Below, piece by piece: positions 23,557 through 34,100 of a stretch of 40,421 nt of DNA (position 1 is its first letter; each line of letters begins with the position of its first letter). Where the stretch lies: the IMG/VR virus record IMGVR_UViG_3300021091_000163, positions 1 through 40,421 of that record. One strand, written 5' to 3'. The DNA is from a virus. The notes beneath the pieces were generated by a model, which was not told where the DNA came from, made no database searches, and saw only the letters and a program-made list of their open reading frames with translations. The translations under genes were made by a program, and so were the position numbers.

Positions 23557-23564
23557 TATTTAAT
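23557..23564 (-). promoter_or_regulatory. Weak late-promoter-like octamer ATTAAATA
   Basis: In the 25-bp gap before ATG 23541, ATTAAATA differs at two positions from TATAAATA. The predicted RNA would begin at or just before GGGAG, leaving a leader of about 10 nt. The match is poor and could be chance in AT-rich DNA. Confidence 0.25.
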
Positions 23565-23566
23565 CA

Positions 23567-25405
23567 TCAACTTACAAATACCCAGGCGCCGCTAATAATT
23601 TGAAAGGTTTTCAAAGTTCTAGAAATACTAATATTTGGGGCCGCCACTGTGGCTGTTGCAAAACTTACGTTATTCAAACCAAAAGCAGTACCTGTAGGCG
23701 TTACGAATTCTGTAGAGCTTGTAGATACTAATGGATTAATTTCTAAATTAGTTGTACTATTAACAGCAAAAGAACATAGTATACGTGCTATGGTCCCGTT
23801 TCTGTATTCTGCTACCGGACATAATGTTTCCAATAAAGCTGCAATACCAGAGTTCGCAATACCATCTGAGATATCCATGGTAAAAGCTAAACTTCTGGTT
23901 TCAACAGTTCCGTCGACATATTCTTTTGTTGCTGCATCTTGTGCTACTGTAGGATTGGATAAATTAGATATTTTTTTATTACTTAAATTAAGTGTCCCTG
24001 TTCCATTTATATTCAGTATAAGATCAGTATTTGGAGCAGTAACTTGTATCGTACTGCCGTCCATAAAAATGTTGTCAACTGTAAACTGTGTTTGAGGTCC
24101 AAATGATGTAACACCTGGAATACTTGTAATACTGGCACCCAATGCCGTAGATGATAAAACTGTTACGCCGTTAATTTTGAATTCTTTACCGGTAGCCAAA
24201 TTAATATGTTCAGAACTTGTCCATGCTTGACTAGCCAGTGCAGGTATAGCGTCACTATAACCTTCAGATAATGCCGTGCCAGAGGCAGGAACAGCAGCAG
24301 CACCTACATCATGCCACAACCAAACGTGACTAGATGCTCCTTGTAATATTACACCACCACCCGCTGCTACTGCATCCGACGGAGTAACTTCTGATTGTTT
24401 TGCTAATACTATATTTTTATCTTCTACTACTAATGTAGCTGCATTTACTGTGACAACATCTCCGTTGACGGTAAGATCTCCGTCTATTGTAACGTCGCCT
24501 CCGATGTTTATCTTACTTGTTGGATAGCCATCATATAAACTAATAATTCTAGGCGCAGATTCTATTTTTATAGCTTCTTCGGCGATAACATCTCTTCTGA
24601 CATTAAGAATCATGTTTTTGTTAGAAGCAATATTAGCCATAACTAAATTACCGTCTTGTACCTGAAATTGACCTTGATTAGCATCGCCTATGATTAATCC
24701 CAAATTTGATGATATAATGATCTGTCCATCAATGATGTTTGATGTGTCATTTCTAACATACGAGCTGGCTGGTTGATTGCCTAATTTTTCAGCATTGGCA
24801 GATGTAACATTAAATTTGATTCCAGTTAATGTTCCGGCATTAAATCCGGGTTCAATACTGCCGCTAAATCCTTCAATAGGTAATTTTGGAGTAAAAGTAT
24901 CTTTAGAAAATATTCCTAATAATACACCATTAGTATAAAGATAAGTAATAACTCGATTTTGATTCAAAGAGTCTAAAATATTAGCCACTTTCAATCCGCT
25001 AAGACCTTGACTTACTGAATAATCAGGTCCAAGAAGAATAGTATTAGTTCCATCGAAAAAATATAATTGTTTATCGTTACTGTTAAACCAAAGATCCCCA
25101 ACACCTAAATTAAAAGGTTGTGTTCCTGAAATAGTTGCCGAACTAACTGGAACAAAACCGTTACCACTGTAAACTTTTAATTTTAACTCATTGACATCAA
25201 ACCAAATCTGTCCGCGTATAGGATGAACTGGTTCCGATGTGCTGGCAAAATTTTCTAGTAATTTTATAAAATTCTCATTTATCGATTCACCAAATCCGCT
25301 GTAATTTTTTCCTATAAGCGTTAAATCAGAAGATAACACATCGATTTGGCCGTCTGCTACCGTCGCTAATATTGTTCCGTCAGTTTTATTAATTGTATAT
25401 GCCAT
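23567..25405 (-). CDS. Tail fibre-like protein, paralog 3, 612 aa
   Basis: The shared N-terminal domain is present (MAYTINKTDGTILATVADGQ, FGESINENFIKLLENFA, PIRGQIWFD). The middle contains GDVTIDGDLTVNGDVVTVNA (about 305-324) and VAAGGGVILQGASSHVWLWHD-like sequence, a module frequent in T4-like fibre proteins of aquatic phages. The C-terminus (YVDGTVETRSLAFTMDISDG and a beta-rich tail ending AWVFVS) differs from paralogs 1 and 2, so receptor or assembly functions may be specialised. AAGGT precedes ATG 25405. Only 11 bp separate it from the Collar-domain paralog upstream. Confidence 0.75.
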   Translation of the reverse strand: MAYTINKTDGTILATVADGQIDVLSSDLTLIGKNYSGFGESINENFIKLLENFASTSEPVHPIRGQIWFDVNELKLKVYSGNGFVPVSSATISGTQPFNLGVGDLWFNSNDKQLYFFDGTNTILLGPDYSVSQGLSGLKVANILDSLNQNRVITYLYTNGVLLGIFSKDTFTPKLPIEGFSGSIEPGFNAGTLTGIKFNVTSANAEKLGNQPASSYVRNDTSNIIDGQIIISSNLGLIIGDANQGQFQVQDGNLVMANIASNKNMILNVRRDVIAEEAIKIESAPRIISLYDGYPTSKINIGGDVTIDGDLTVNGDVVTVNAATLVVEDKNIVLAKQSEVTPSDAVAAGGGVILQGASSHVWLWHDVGAAAVPASGTALSEGYSDAIPALASQAWTSSEHINLATGKEFKINGVTVLSSTALGASITSIPGVTSFGPQTQFTVDNIFMDGSTIQVTAPNTDLILNINGTGTLNLSNKKISNLSNPTVAQDAATKEYVDGTVETRSLAFTMDISDGIANSGIAALLETLCPVAEYRNGTIARILCSFAVNSTTNLEINPLVSTSSTEFVTPTGTAFGLNNVSFATATVAAPNISISRTLKTFQIISGAWVFVS

Positions 25406-25416
25406 TTGCTTTTACC

Positions 25417-27489
25417 TTAGAATGCCGGTGGGCCCGAGCGTATAATATAGTTCAAGGTCAAAAATGGATTCATAACCGAGAACGGTTGTCCTAAACTACC
25501 TGCTGTTTTAATTCCGCCGCTCGAAGGAATGTACTGACTTTGTCCTACCGTTGTTGGACCTTTGTCAGATAAAGAACCGGTGTCGATTGGAATAGCACTA
25601 TCCACTCTGGTTGCATAGTATTGCTGACCTGTAGATCCTTTCATGTTGTGTTCGTGGTCTGGTAAGTTAGAAACTGTCAAAGAGTTAGAACTCTGTCCTC
25701 CACCATCTCCTAAGTTGTCAGGGGCAGTACCTGCTACTCTATCTGCATTTCCTCCCCCTGCATCAACATATCCGCCTGAAGTGTTTGGAACGGTTCCTCC
25801 GTTATCCATATTATCTCTACCTAGAGCGAATCTTCCTCTTAGATCTGGTAATCTGAATGTACTCACTCCGACTAAGGGAATCGCTCCGTTATACGTTCCA
25901 CCGATCACATCAAACAGATCACTAAATTTTGTTCTTTCTACTTCTGAGCCGTCGCACAGCAAATATCCATAAGGCGCTTCTGACCCTCCATAGGGCAATA
26001 TAGCTCCTATAGGAACCGCTAAGTCTGAGACAAAAACATCTCTAGTTTCTTTAATAAGACCAGTACCTGGTCTAAAGACTAACAGAGTATCGGTCTTAGT
26101 TGATAAATTAGGAAACGGTTCAGATTTACTGCTGATAATACCCGAAGTTAAAGAAGTAGTAAAGGTCTTTATTAATCCTCCCACTTGGCCGTCGAAAGTA
26201 ATATTTGGAGATGTCACATCTCCTTCCATCTTAAATGTTGTGGTAAACTTTAAATTAGTAGCAGTCGATGCATTGCCGACAATATTACCTGTCAACACAC
26301 CTTGAATATTTTCAGCAACTAATGTTTTGGTATGTACAGCATTCCATCTCTTAATTTCAGTACCGCAAGTAAATGTATCTGTAGCCGCTGGTTGAATCGT
26401 GTCAAATTCTGATTTGTTTAGAACTTTAAGTCCGTCGCCTACTAATAAATTTTTACTTATAGCTGCGCCGCCAGCAGTTCTAAAGGTTCCGTTATTGAAA
26501 TTACTGCTAGCGGTAGTATCTGTTAAAATAATGGCTCCGTTAGTTCTGATATTACCGTCGACCTGTAGTGCTTCGTCGGGAGAAGCAACATTAATACCTA
26601 TTTTATTGTCAATGATTCTTAATACTGTTGACGGAATTCCGTCTCTATTAACTTGAATATCTACACTGGATCCAGGACTTGAATTATATATTTTAGCTGC
26701 TGTCTCACTATTTGAAATACTAAAAGTTCCATCTACTCCAATAGTTAATCCTTGATTATTTCTAACGTTTATTCCAAATTCAGTTGTATTGATAACATCA
26801 GATCTTAAAAATTTACTTGCAGCCACTTCCATATCTGAAATTATAAGTGATTCTGCTGCGGTAGCTGTTCCCCATATCTTTGTATCTAGCCCGCCTGCGC
26901 CTATGTCATTGGAAGTAATATTAAGACCTGACTTAATAGTTACGAAGCCTGTAACTGATATTTTTGGTGTAAAACTATCTTTAGAAAATATAATAACTGG
27001 AACATCTTCTATGTAAAATATTAGAACTACTCGACCGACGTTGTCTGAGTCAATGATCTGTTCTACTAAAGGACCGCTTCGTAATCCTGTTGAAAAATTA
27101 GGACCTACTAGAATCCATCTCGTGCCTGAATAAACATACAACTGTTGATTAGTCGTATCTACCCATAACTCACCTACTTTACTTTGTTCTGTAGCCGGTT
27201 CTACACCACCTTTTTGAATATTTGAAGCTGCTTTCCAATTGGTACTATCCCAAATTTGAAGAACTCCGTCGCTGGTATTAAACCATAGTTGCCCTTCTAC
27301 GGGGTTTACCGGAGCAGTATCTTTGGCAAAGTTTTCTAACAATGCTAGAAAATTTTCAGCTATAGTTTGTCCGTAGCCTGTGACATTTCTTCCCGGAAAA
27401 GTTAAACTGGTGTCTGTGCTAGATGTATTGTCATACACCGTAATCGGCAACTTATTTTCTTTATCTGTAAAATTAACGATATATGGCAT
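25417..27489 (-). CDS. Tail fibre-like protein with Collar domain, paralog 4, 690 aa
   Basis: The N-terminal domain is of the shared type (YGQTIAENFLALLENFAKD, PVEGQLWFNTSDG). Residues of about 489-563 are a phage tail Collar domain: VPIGAILPYGGSEAPYGYLL, CDGSEVERTKF, FRLPDLRGRFALGRD. Near residue 610 SNLPDHEHNMKG has a HxH element like the metal-binding tip of T4-type fibres (gp12/gp37). A Gly/Asn-rich loop (NADRVAGTAPDNLGDGGG) precedes it. A tip that binds a host surface sugar or LPS is likely by family. GAGG precedes ATG 27489; the upstream gene ends 2 bp away. Confidence 0.8.
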   Translation of the reverse strand: MPYIVNFTDKENKLPITVYDNTSSTDTSLTFPGRNVTGYGQTIAENFLALLENFAKDTAPVNPVEGQLWFNTSDGVLQIWDSTNWKAASNIQKGGVEPATEQSKVGELWVDTTNQQLYVYSGTRWILVGPNFSTGLRSGPLVEQIIDSDNVGRVVLIFYIEDVPVIIFSKDSFTPKISVTGFVTIKSGLNITSNDIGAGGLDTKIWGTATAAESLIISDMEVAASKFLRSDVINTTEFGINVRNNQGLTIGVDGTFSISNSETAAKIYNSSPGSSVDIQVNRDGIPSTVLRIIDNKIGINVASPDEALQVDGNIRTNGAIILTDTTASSNFNNGTFRTAGGAAISKNLLVGDGLKVLNKSEFDTIQPAATDTFTCGTEIKRWNAVHTKTLVAENIQGVLTGNIVGNASTATNLKFTTTFKMEGDVTSPNITFDGQVGGLIKTFTTSLTSGIISSKSEPFPNLSTKTDTLLVFRPGTGLIKETRDVFVSDLAVPIGAILPYGGSEAPYGYLLCDGSEVERTKFSDLFDVIGGTYNGAIPLVGVSTFRLPDLRGRFALGRDNMDNGGTVPNTSGGYVDAGGGNADRVAGTAPDNLGDGGGQSSNSLTVSNLPDHEHNMKGSTGQQYYATRVDSAIPIDTGSLSDKGPTTVGQSQYIPSSGGIKTAGSLGQPFSVMNPFLTLNYIIRSGPPAF

Positions 27490-27491
27490 CT

Positions 27492-28142
27492 TTATACCTC
27501 AGTAAACCCAGTTAAACTCTGTATTCTTATTGTATAGTCAATTTTAAAAAGTCTATTCAACGATTTTTGCACAGGATGAAACACTACATGAGTTAATAAT
27601 TTGCCTTCATCAGTAGGATGATAGCTCTTAAGTCCTAACTCATCAAAAACAAAACTTCCATTCATATCTTGACTATTGTCAAACGCTTCTTGTCCATCTG
27701 GCTCACCGTAATCTAATAAACAGCTGATTAAAATGTCGCTATAAGTAGCACCGCTAATATGCCTTACTTCCATTTTGTTCCTGATAGGATCTGCATTTTC
27801 AGCTGCGTTTTGATCTATAAGTTTAGAGTATGTCTGATTATACAAACTAGTGTTGATTCCCACTGTGTTAGGAGTAAGATATGTGATTAATCCTGTTGGA
27901 TCTACTGTTGTTCCTCCGTTGCCAAAAACCATCTGATATAAAGTTCCTTGACCTTGATTAGATAATGCATTTACCATTGCTACACTCATATTTTCATAAT
28001 GTATTGCGTTCCGCTTATCTATAAAAATTTCATTGGTTGTAGGATCAAAAATCTTGATGTGTCCTTGAAAATGAAAACCGCCCGTTTCGTTAGGTTTTCT
28101 TTGAGGTTCTATAGACTGTTGTGGTTCTTGATTTTGTGGCAT
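27492..28142 (-). CDS. Putative virion structural protein, 216 aa
   Basis: The start is placed at ATG 28142 (MPQNQEPQQ): it has AGAGA upstream and lies about 23 nt after the predicted start of a late transcript. An ATG at 28163 would add 7 residues but has the promoter directly against it. The protein has a Gln/Pro-rich N-terminal tail and a beta-rich body (GGFHFQGHIKIFDPTTNEIF, KRNAIHYENMSVAM, YQMVFGNGGTTVDPTG). I recognise it as a type found near fibre and baseplate genes of T4-like aquatic phages; its exact role is unknown. Two bp separate it from the Collar-domain fibre gene downstream. Confidence 0.65.
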   Translation of the reverse strand: MPQNQEPQQSIEPQRKPNETGGFHFQGHIKIFDPTTNEIFIDKRNAIHYENMSVAMVNALSNQGQGTLYQMVFGNGGTTVDPTGLITYLTPNTVGINTSLYNQTYSKLIDQNAAENADPIRNKMEVRHISGATYSDILISCLLDYGEPDGQEAFDNSQDMNGSFVFDELGLKSYHPTDEGKLLTHVVFHPVQKSLNRLFKIDYTIRIQSLTGFTEV

Positions 28143-28170
28143 TTTGGTCTCTGGATTAATCATAATAGTA

Positions 28171-28178
28171 TATTTATT
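28171..28178 (-). promoter_or_regulatory. Late promoter AATAAATA with T4-like downstream TACTATT
   Basis: The leftward sequence AATAAATATACTATT is close to the T4 late consensus TATAAATACTATT. It overlaps the stop of the giant gene (TAA at 28174-28176), and transcription would start near 28165, inside the longer version of the next reading frame. It would drive the 216-aa gene and the fibre genes behind it. Confidence 0.5.
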
Positions 28179-31100
28179 CTGGTAATTCTGTGGGCTTATC
28201 TGCTATGAAATTAGCGATAGGCGTGTTATTTGACAGCAATGATACTCCTCTGCTGGCGGTAAATTCACCTCTTTCATACCATAATTTCCCTAATTTTCTA
28301 ATAATACTGATTCGTGTTCCTGCTGCTACTGCATCTGTTAATCTGATATATTGAGTAAAGCCGTTGACTGAAAAATCAGCTTCTTTTGTAATATCTGCTG
28401 CCGGGCTACTAGATGCTATAGACTCGTCAAATATCGATAAAGAATTTTTAGATAATCTTTTACCGCCTACAAATACTTCGACTTCGTCACATGGTCCGTA
28501 TTCTGCAGGTATGGAAATTCGCTGCCAATTTGATCTTGAAGATTTTTTAGGTATAAAATCTAAAGGACCTACCAGTAAAGAACTTCCGTCGCTGATAAAA
28601 TCAGTTCTCTCTTGGTTTTCAAGATACGGTAAAGTGTCTCTGTATCCTATATCGATAACATAGCTTTGCACGGCATGTAATTCTTTTATGGCGGTTCCTA
28701 GACTTCCTCTTCGCAATTGGCCTAAAACATTGCCATCCTTGGAAAAATATTCTATTCTTTCGTTGTTTATAATAACTACCCCAGGAATATTTCTTTCAGG
28801 TATAGGTTGAGTCAATTTTGATGCATCGGTAACTTCAAAAGAAACATCATAATAAGTTAAATCTTTAGCCAAACTAATTGTATTATCTTTAGAATATCTC
28901 TTGTAGTGGTAATTGTTCAACATATCTTTGTAAATTTCAAATGCTCTAGGTGGTTGATATATTATATTACTGAACTGTACAATTCTAATTTGATCTGTTA
29001 AAAGTGTTTCATCATTTAGATAAACTACAGCCCTAGGTAAGCTCACAGAATAATCTCTGTCTTTAGTTAATCGTATACCATTTTTATAAATCCAAACATA
29101 ATTTGCATTTAATGGTGATCTTGCTAACTGATATTGAATTTTTCCTCCCGAGTATTCGTCAGATACTATATCCATAGTAGGATATTCTCCAAACCAAGTT
29201 ATATCTATGACATCTCCCTCGTTCAATGTAATATTATCAAGGTCAAATACTAAATTAAAATTGTCGATAGAATATTGTATTCTGGTATCTGTTTCTATCT
29301 TAATAATATCTCCTATGGATAAATTTGCACTAGGAAGATTAATTAAATTTAAGTTACCATTATAGGTATAATCTATAACAAATCTCTGTAATACATTATT
29401 GATGTAAACTTTGATAGACCCAGATACTATGGTACCAATAGCTTCGTCGGGATCAACCCCTACCTCTATATTATTATTTGTTCCGTCATATACAACATAG
29501 GTAGTGTCTACTCCTTCCAATAACACTCCATTTACTTCTACCAATATAGAAGCGATGACTGATCCTCTTTGTAAATCTACGAACCTATCTAAATCTATGC
29601 TAGATGTACTGCCATCATAAATCACCGTTTGTTTATTGATTCTTACAAAAGGAATACCTGTTGAATCTGTTTGGCTGCTTTCTCCAAAACATATAATCTT
29701 TACTACCTGTCTGAATTCGGGAGAAATACCAAACTGAATCATAGTTCGATTTTCTGTATCTATAAAATCACTACTGTTTACAAATCCTGTGTCCATGGCC
29801 TGGCCATCTACTGTAACTAAAACTTTTGAGGTTTGTTGATAAACAGCTTTAGTTAAAAATAAATTAGTTTCTCCGTCTGCTACAAATTCTTGATAATCTA
29901 ATAATGCTATTCCACCTATGCCTATAGCAATGATTTCTATTACTGCCCCTAATACAGGAGCTGAATTAAATTCTATAGTATTGTTAACAAAATCAATATT
30001 ATAATTTATGGTGCTGTCACCAATGTATTCTTGTTTTACTTTGTCTACGTAGACCAGTATTGATGACGATTCTACAATTGTTAACTGGATATCGTAAATC
30101 TTAGTAACTCCGTCTCCGACGATGGTTCTAGCCTGGATCGGAGTAGACCCGGGACTTGTTGTGGTAAAGACTTTGATACTCAAACTATCCAATACCTGTC
30201 CAGGAAGATTTTCTTCTGGGGAGGGCACCTGGTCCGGACTTATAAATTTATCTCCGTCTATAACGATTTCTTCAGGAGTTAACCCCGTAGCATTTACATA
30301 TGCTCCTCCCATATTTGATAAACTGCCGCCGCTTATTCTCGTGTCTAATAAATTTACATCAGTTATTGTTACCGAACCGTCACTATCTAATTTTCTAAAA
30401 ATTAATGTGTCGCCGCTGGCTAAGTTAACGTAATTTTGATCTGTTATAGGATTGTGCAATTGAACAATATTTGTAGATCCATCTCCTATAAATGTTGGCA
30501 TTAGTGCATTATCGGGCGCTGTCACTCTTCCGTTAGGTTGAGGCGTCGATCCATCATAATTTAAGAAATATAAATCGTCTATTCTAACTGGTCTAGATTC
30601 ATTTACACGTTTAATGTATATAGAGATAGGTTGATTTATTTCTGGAGTATAAGGCAATATAACATAGGTAGTGCTTCCGTCGGCAACGTAATAAAAATCT
30701 AAATTACTTTCTACGCTATCCCAATTATCTGTAAACCAAGGAAGAGCATCCCATCCGCCAGTTACATCAAAAGTAGTACCTTGAACCTGGACTCCACCAA
30801 AATCAATACCTGTCATTAATTGGTTGATTTGTTTGCCTTTCATTCCGCTGGCAGGCGCATAATACTTGTTAATTCTATTAACGCTGTCTAAAAGATCATC
30901 ATTCTTTTCGTATGTTATAGATATAAAATCGCCTAGTTTAGGTGCTGTAAAAAATCTTATCCTTCCCTTTAATAAAGTATATCCATTGTTAGCAACTCGA
31001 TAAAGACTGACTTCATATTCGTCGTTAAGAACTATTTGTCCATTTTTTATAACTTTAATTTTTGTCTTGTCGTTAGTAGGTGCATAATTTAATTCAAATA

Positions 31101-34100
31101 CTGCAGAATTTCCTGTAGCCGTAAATGTCTGTTGTTTTATGAATGATTGATAGATTCCTTCTTTGCTTATTCTGTCAAATTTTATAGACAAATCAAAACT
31201 TCGAACTTTAGATTCGCCTAATATAGCTACAGCTTTTGCAATATTTTGATTAGTGCCATTGCCGCCGACTAATGTGATTAACGGTGTCTTTGTATAACCT
31301 TTTCCAGGATCATCTACTCTAATACCCGATACACGACCGCTAGCTACAAAAGCGGTGGCTCTAGCCCCTGTACCATCTCCTTCAATAAGCACGGCAGGTG
31401 GATTTTTATATCCGTCACCAGAATTTGAAACAGATATCGATATGATCGAATAACCATTATTATCTAACCAATATTTCCAAGGATATTCGTTAAATCTGCT
31501 ATAAAATTGACTCACTGGCATTATTCTTCCATCTCTAACAGAATATGCAGGAGGCAAATCAAAGTCTGTATTTACACTGTTATAATTTTCTAATTCAGTA
31601 TATCTACTAGTGTACTCACGTATGGTCGTTCTAAATGGCTTAACTTCTTCTATATAATTTCTGAATTGATCTAGATTATCGTTTTTATAATTTGGACGTT
31701 GATCTAAATCTCCAACATTATGAATAGCATTTAAGAAACTAGTTTTAAACGCCCAATCAATATATTGCTGTTCTGAAAAAGCGTATCTTACAGAGGAGAA
31801 AAATAATTTATTCCATTCAGTTCCTAGATCTTCTATAAAAATGTTTTCTTTGGCAGCTTTTAAAATATATCGTAATTCAGTGATTGGTTGAAGATCATAT
31901 AGAACTGCATCATAAGTACCTAAATTATCGTATCCCAACGGATTGGTGATAGCATTATATAAGCTATCTTTGATTCTTATTGTACCATTCTGTCTACCTA
32001 CTAAGTTATAATTTGATAAAAATCTACCTTGACCGCTGATTGTTTTTTCTAAAACTATCCAGCCTCCACTTGAATATTCTTTTATTCTTAACAGTGATCC
32101 TATTTCTATTTGTATAGAAGGTTCTTCATACAGACTTATAATTTCTTTAGTAATCTTTGAATTAGAATCGTATCCTGTGTTCCACCAATCGATATATTCC
32201 CAATACTGTGTAGTATCGAATCCCTGTGCTTTACTTCTATAAAAAATCTTTCTTTGCTGATCCCAACCGTAGATACTCCAGAAATTTTTATCGCTGTCAT
32301 CATTTTTTACCAATACAGAAAATGGTCTAATCTTAACAATGGCTGAAGTGTATTTTTTACCTCTGGCTGTTACTGTAACCGAATTCACTCTTCCCTGAGT
32401 ATCCAACGTGATAATAGCTTTTGCACCTTTGCCAGTGCCTTCGATTTCTATAAATGGTACGGTTCGATAACCAAATCCGGGATCTATAATATCTATAGTG
32501 TCAATTTCACCGTTGATGAAATTTGCTGAAAGCACAGCCTGTTTAATTTTTACCGTGCCGACTTGTTGTAAATCGATGAAATTTTCAACTTCGATGTCAT
32601 ACTGATTTAAAGCTGGACCCGGAATAGGATCTCGAGCATTCAAATTTTCAAAACTGATTGTGTCCGCAAATGGTTTAGTCAACAGGATGTTGTTAATGTT
32701 GTCAATAACGATTCTCAGAGCCCTGGCTCTGTCTACAAACATAGTTTGTCTAGGTCTAAAACTTAGTCCATATCTTTGTTTAATAGAAAGTTTATCGTCT
32801 GGTACTGTATTTCCAGCTTCGTCAAATCCAACTAAACTGTCTATCCATTTTTTCTCTAAAAATTCTGCGGGCAGATTGTCTGCTACCCCTTCAGTTAATA
32901 GTTGATATTCTCTGTGTACAGGATTGATGTTGTCTCTAGATTTATTATATTCGACATTAATTAGTGCGGTGTCTCCGCTTAAGATCGAAGTAAAATTATA
33001 TAATAAGAATTTATCTTTATCTATAAAAGAAATATATGGCAATCCTGCCCCAATAGGATTATTAATATATGATGCTATTGTTGAAGTAGAAACTCGTCTA
33101 TCTTTATTATAAGGTAATACTGATTTGTTCTTCACCCAGAAATAATATAAAGTACCTGTGGGCTGACCTGTATTTGGATTAAAAATTTCTTTGGTATTAT
33201 ATGCTAAATCATTGCTGTATTTTGGTTGCCCTGATATACCTTCGGCTAATCCTTCTACTGTGTCTGCAACCAAACTCCATTCCGACGGCAATAGTGGAGT
33301 TTCCACCCATTCGTAAATGTCAACCGTAGAACCAGTGGCCTGTGAATTCCAGTTTCCTACTCTATATGCAAGGTCGCCTTGTTCGTAATTTTTAAATTTA
33401 ACTGTATTTAGATCCCACCACACCTTTCCTACTTGATCTTCAAACCAAGGTTGACTTTGATCTACTATTTCTGCGTCGGTACCTTTGATATAAATCGCCG
33501 GATCATATATTGTTTTATATTTGATATCCTGTTCTGCTACAGATAAAATTTTAAGTTTAAAATGATCTACTATATCGATATCTGCAATTTTTGTATTTTT
33601 AATATTGTCGTATAACTCAACATTTTTTACCATAGAAAGATCTATCTGCTCTTTCTGTTGTCTGATCACTTCTATGCTATTATCTAATGTTTTCTTAAAT
33701 AATCTCACTCTCCCAGCAGCAGATCCATCGATCTGATAATTAGGAGATCCTACTACTATTACAGAATTGGTACAATCTACAGATTCACCAAAAGATTCAT
33801 AATTTTGAAAGTCAGCTTCTAATTTTTCTGCTAGAAAATAACCTTGATCCTTTCTTTCGAAAACATAAGCCTGTCCGGGAAATCCAACAGGATCGCTAAA
33901 CGTTGTTCTCTTTCTATCGAAAGTTGTTCCTGAATCAAATTTGGTAGGCAGATTATACTGACTGTTTTTTGCACCTACTACTATACGTTCTGTCGCAGAA
34001 CTAATACTAACGCTACTACCAAAATATTCGTTAGTATAAGATTCATAGCTTTGTAACTTTTGTGTTAATTTAAATTCAATCTGACCGTTATTTTCAAATT

